Source: Megachile rotundata (taxonomy: Eukaryota; Arthropoda; Insecta; Hymenoptera; Megachilidae). Taken from it: a stretch of DNA of 64,000 nucleotides. The position numbers and the translations under genes were made by a program. A model generated the notes under the pieces. It was given only the letters and a program-made list of their open reading frames with translations. It ran no database searches and was not told the origin of the DNA. The stretch lies in NCBI RefSeq assembly GCF_050947335.1, contig NW_027474088.1, positions 1 through 64,000 of the forward strand, in the 5' to 3' direction. Of the stretch, positions 60,231 to 64,000 are shown piece by piece; the stretch's first letter is position 1; every line of letters begins with the position of its first letter.

Positions 60231-62241
60231 ATAGAACGACAATTACTATATTTATTACTCTTATTATTATCAATCTAACTCATATTATTAGCCATATTAT
60301 GCTTATATGATCGATAGAACGAGAATTACTATACTCACTACTCTTATTATTATCAATCTAACTCATATTATTAGCCATATTATGCTTATATGATCGACAG
60401 AACGACAATTACTATACTTATTACACTTACTGTTATCATTCTAACTCATATTATTAGCCATATTATGCTTATATGATCGATAGAACGACAATTACTATAC
60501 TTATTACTCTTACTATTATCAATCTAACTCATATTATTAACCATATTATGCTTAAATGATCGATAGAACGACAATTACTATACTTATTACTATTATTATT
60601 ATCAATCTTACTCATATTATTAGCCATATTATGCATATATGATCGATAGAACGACAATTACTGTACTTATTACTCTTATCATTATCGATCTAACTCATAT
60701 TATTAGCCATATTATGCTCATATTATCGATAGAACGACAATTACTGTACTTATTACTGTTATTATTATCAATCTAACTCATATTATTAGCCATATTATGC
60801 ATATATGATCGATAGAACGACAATTACTATACTTATTACACTTACTATTATCAATCTAACTCATATTATTAGCCATATTATGCATATATGATCGATAGAA
60901 CGACAATTACTGTACTTATTGCTCTTATCATTATCGATCTAACTCATATTATTAGCCATATTATGCTTATATTATAGATAGAACGACAATTACAGTACTT
61001 ATTACTGTTATTATTATCAATCTAACTCATATTATTAGCCATATTATGCTTAAATGATCGATAGAACGACAATTACTATACTTATTACTATTATTATTAT
61101 AAATCTTACTCATATTATTAGCCATATTATGCTTATATGATCGACAGAACGACAATTACTATACTTATTACACTTACTGTTATCATTCTAACTCATATTA
61201 TTAGCCATATTATGCTTATATGATCGATAGAACGACAATTACTATACTTATTACTCTTACTATTATCAATCTAACTCATATTATTAACCATATTATGCTT
61301 AAATGATCGATAGAACGACAATTACTATACTTATTACTATTGTTATTATCAATCTTACTCATATTATTAGCCATATTATGCATATATGATCGATAGAACG
61401 ACAATTACTGTACTTATTACTCTTATCATTATCGATCTAACTCATATTATTAGCCATATTATGCTTATATTATCGATAGAACGACAATTACTGTACTTAT
61501 TACTCTTACTGTTATCAATCTAACTCATATTATTAGCCATATTATACACATATAATCGATAGAACGACAATTACTGTACTTATTACTCTTATCATTATCG
61601 ACCTAACTCATATTATTAGCCATATTATGCTTATATTATCGATAGAACGACAATTACTGTACTTATTACAGTTATTATTATCAATTTAACTCATATTATT
61701 AACCATATTATGCTAATATGATCGATAGAACGACAATTACTATACTAATTACACTCACTATTATCAATCTAACTCATATTATTAACCATCTTATGCTTAT
61801 ATGATCGATAGAACGACAATTACTATACTTATTACTCTTACTATTATCAATCTAACTCATATTATTAACCATATTATGCTTATATGATCGAGAGAACGAC
61901 CATTACTATACTTATTACTCTTATTATTATCAATCTAACTCATATTACTAGCCATATTAGGCTTAAATGATCGATAGAACGACAATTACTATATTTATTA
62001 CTCTTATTAATATCAATCTAACTCATATTATTAGCCATATTATGCTTATATGATCGATAGAACGACAATTACTATACTCACTACTCTTATTATTATCAAT
62101 CTAACTCATATTATTAGCCATATTATGCTTATATGATCGACAGAACGACAATTACTATACTTATTGCACTTACTGTTATCAATCTAACTCATATTATTAG
62201 CCATATTATGCTTATATGATCGATAGAACGACAATTACTAT

Positions 62242-63742
62242 ACTCACTACTCTTACTATTATCAACCTAACTCATATTATTAGCCATATTATGCTTAAAT
62301 GATCGATAGAACGACAATTACTATACTTATTACTCATATTATTATGAGTCTAACTCATATTATTAACCATATTATGCAGATACGATCGATAGAACTACAA
62401 TTACTATACTTATTACTCTTATTTTTATCAATCTTACTCATATTATTAGCCATATTATGCATATATGATCGATAGAACGACAATTACTGTACTTATTACT
62501 CTTATCATTATCGATCTAACTCATATTATTAGCCATATTATGCTTATATTATCGATAGAACGACAATTACTGTACTTATTACTGTTATTATTATCAATCT
62601 AACTCATATTATTAGCCATATTATGCATATATGATCGATAGAACGACAATTACTGTACTTATTACTCTTATCATTATCGATCTAACTCATATTATTAGCC
62701 ATATTATGCTTATATTATCGATAGAACGACAATTACTGTACTTATTACTGTTATTATTATCAATCTAACTCATATTATTAGCCATATTATGCTTATATGA
62801 TCGATAGAACGACAATTACTATACTTATTACTCTTACTATTATCAATCTAACTCATATTATTAACCATATTATGCTTAAATGATCGATAGAACGACAATT
62901 ACTATACTTATTACTATTGTTATTATCAATCTTACTCATATTATTAGCCATATTATGCATATATGATCGATAGAACGACAATTACTGTACTTATTACTCT
63001 TATCATTATCGATCTAACTCATATTATTAGCCATATTATGCTTATATTATCGATAGAACGACAATTACTGTACTTATTACTCTTACTGTTATCAATCTAA
63101 CTCATATTATTAGCCATATTATGCACATATAATCGATAGAACGACAATTACTGTACTTATTACTCTTATCATTATCGACCTAACTCATATTATTAGCCAT
63201 ATTATGCTTATATTATCGATAGAACGACAATTACTGTACTTATTACAGTTATTATTATCAATTTAACTCATATTATTAGCCATATTATGCTTAAATGATC
63301 GATAGAACGACAATTATTATACTTATTACTATTATTAGTATCAATCTTACTCATATTATTAGCCATATTATGCATATATGATCGATAGAACGACAATTAC
63401 TGTACTTATTACTCTTATCATTATCGATCTAACTCATATTATTAACCATATTATGCTAATATGATCGATAGAACGACAATTACTATACTAATTACACTCA
63501 CTATTATCAATCTAACTCATATTATTAACCATCTTATGCTTATATGATCGATAGAACGACAATTACTATACTTATTACTCTTACTATTATCAATCTAACT
63601 CATATTATTAACCATATTATGCTTATATGATCGAGAGAACGACCATTACTATACTTATTACTCTTATTATTATCAATCTAACTCATATTACTAGCCATAT
63701 TAGGCTTAAATGATCGATGGAACGACAATTACTATATTTATT
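62242..63742 (+). repeat. Long-range block V, copy 2
   Basis: This is the partner of 14600-16100. The match ends near 63742, where copy 1 continues with ATTAATATCAATC and this copy with ATCATTATCGATC. The last monomers of the window (63712 onward) then resemble 58930-59120 at an offset of 4,814 bp (58 monomers). A private GATCGATGGAAC occurs near 63712, independent of the same change near 7273. Confidence 0.8.
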
Positions 63743-64000
63743 ACTCTTATCATTATCGATCTAACTCATATTATTAACCATATTATGCTTATATGATCGA
63801 GAGAACGACAATTACTATACTTATTACTCTTATTATTATCAATCTAACTCATATTACTAGCCATATTAGGCTTAAATGATCGATAGAACGACAATTACTA
63901 TATTTATTACTCTTATTATTATCAATCTAACTCATATTATTAGCCATATTATGCTTATATGATCGATAGAACGACAATTACTATACTCACTACTCTTATT

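Larger units (their letters stand above)
1..64000. repeat. 83-bp satellite DNA array, about 771 monomers, continuing past both window ends
   Basis: The whole window is a head-to-tail tandem array of one AT-rich monomer. With GATCGATAGAACGAC taken as the monomer start, copies begin at 51, 134, 217 and 300 and continue at 83-bp steps to 63961; 63961 minus 51 is 770 x 83. Landmarks checked throughout all leave remainder 51 on division by 83. Highly conserved parts are CGATAGAACGAC (bases 4-15) and CCATATTATGC (bases 67-77). Frequent variant sites are base 1 (G/T/A), base 7 (T/C/G), base 23 (A/G), bases 33-48, base 52 (A/T), base 66 (G/A) and bases 78-83. All monomers have the same orientation. 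No stretch of non-satellite sequence was seen. The role is unknown; large satellite arrays usually lie in centromeric or other heterochromatin, which is inference here. No gene is present in the window: all frames are closed by stop codons arising from the TTA-, TAA- and TCA-rich repeat. Confidence 0.98.

Noticed and set aside
1..64000. CRISPR array
   Set aside because: There is no alternation of a short constant repeat with unique spacers. The whole 83-bp unit is repeated and variants recur in fixed order.
1..64000. Telomeric or simple-sequence repeat
   Set aside because: No TTAGGG-, TTAGG- or TTTAGGG-like runs were seen; the period is 83 bp, and the short internal repeats are imperfect.
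1..64000. CENP-B box or other known centromere protein site
   Set aside because: No sequence resembling the TTCG...CGGG core of the CENP-B box was seen in the consensus or in the variants read; G is too scarce on both sides of any TTCG.
1..64000. Transposon insertion, tRNA, rRNA or other unique element in the array
   Set aside because: Reading through the window showed no interruption. Every segment is recognisable as the 83-bp monomer and the register is unbroken from 51 to 63961.
1..64000. Identification as a known named satellite or species
   Set aside because: I do not recognise the monomer, and period length alone is not diagnostic. A database search with one monomer would be needed.
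1..64000. Array as a pure assembly artefact
   Set aside because: Private substitutions, hybrid monomers and unequal block sizes are not expected from a simple looped assembly, although local errors (for example at 58940-60230) cannot be excluded without reads.

Overview
The whole 64,000-base window is one uninterrupted array of a tandemly repeated, AT-rich satellite DNA with an 83-bp monomer. I found no gene, RNA gene, transposon, CRISPR array or unique sequence. The array runs off both ends: the window opens and closes in the middle of a monomer. A landmark present in almost every monomer (GATCGATAGAACGAC or a close variant) starts at position 51, and the last one starts at 63961. The distance is 63,910 bp, exactly 770 x 83, so about 771 monomers are present. 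At about 60 landmarks checked by hand the phase never shifted by one base. The consensus monomer has about 29 A, 34 T, 14 C and 6 G (about 24% GC), so the + strand is C-rich and G-poor.

Organism: an array of this size without genes points to a eukaryote, and to heterochromatin such as a centromere, pericentromere, or sex- or B-chromosome block. I do not recognise the monomer and cannot name a species. CpG is not depleted (two per monomer, about twice the number expected from base composition). That argues against heavy CpG methylation and fits many invertebrates better than a vertebrate or plant, but this is inference.

Layout: monomers are not identical. They fall into dozens of variant types that recur in fixed order, giving a nested higher-order repeat (HOR) structure. 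A marker monomer with GATAGCACGACATTT occurs at 549, 2790, 3786, 6027, 12003, 12584, 16817, 17398, 19639, 25615, 26196, 37235, 37816, 43792, 44373, 46614, 52590, 53171, 57155 and 57736. Every interval is a whole number of monomers, with 7 (581 bp), 27 (2,241 bp) and 72 (5,976 bp) recurring, and 7+72 = 79 (6,557 bp).

Region by region: 1-6735 holds a 39-monomer (3,237 bp) tandem duplication. The sequences 1-3498 and 6736-14270 reappear almost base for base at 16850-20347 and 20348-27882. 30097-36902 is a 41-monomer (3,403 bp) tandem duplication. 37235-46060 repeats the earlier themes. 46100-58930 is built from blocks copied at offsets of 6,557, 5,810 and 11,122 bp. 58940-60230 is a shuffled mosaic. 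62242-63742 matches 14600-16100, 47.6 kb away. All junctions keep the 83-bp register. Private substitutions are visibly denser in the right-hand 18 kb.

There is no gene system here to interpret. What is notable is a satellite with strict 83-bp register (close to 8 helical turns; two monomers = 166 bp, close to a chromatosome) and a readable history of unequal exchange and conversion-like patches.
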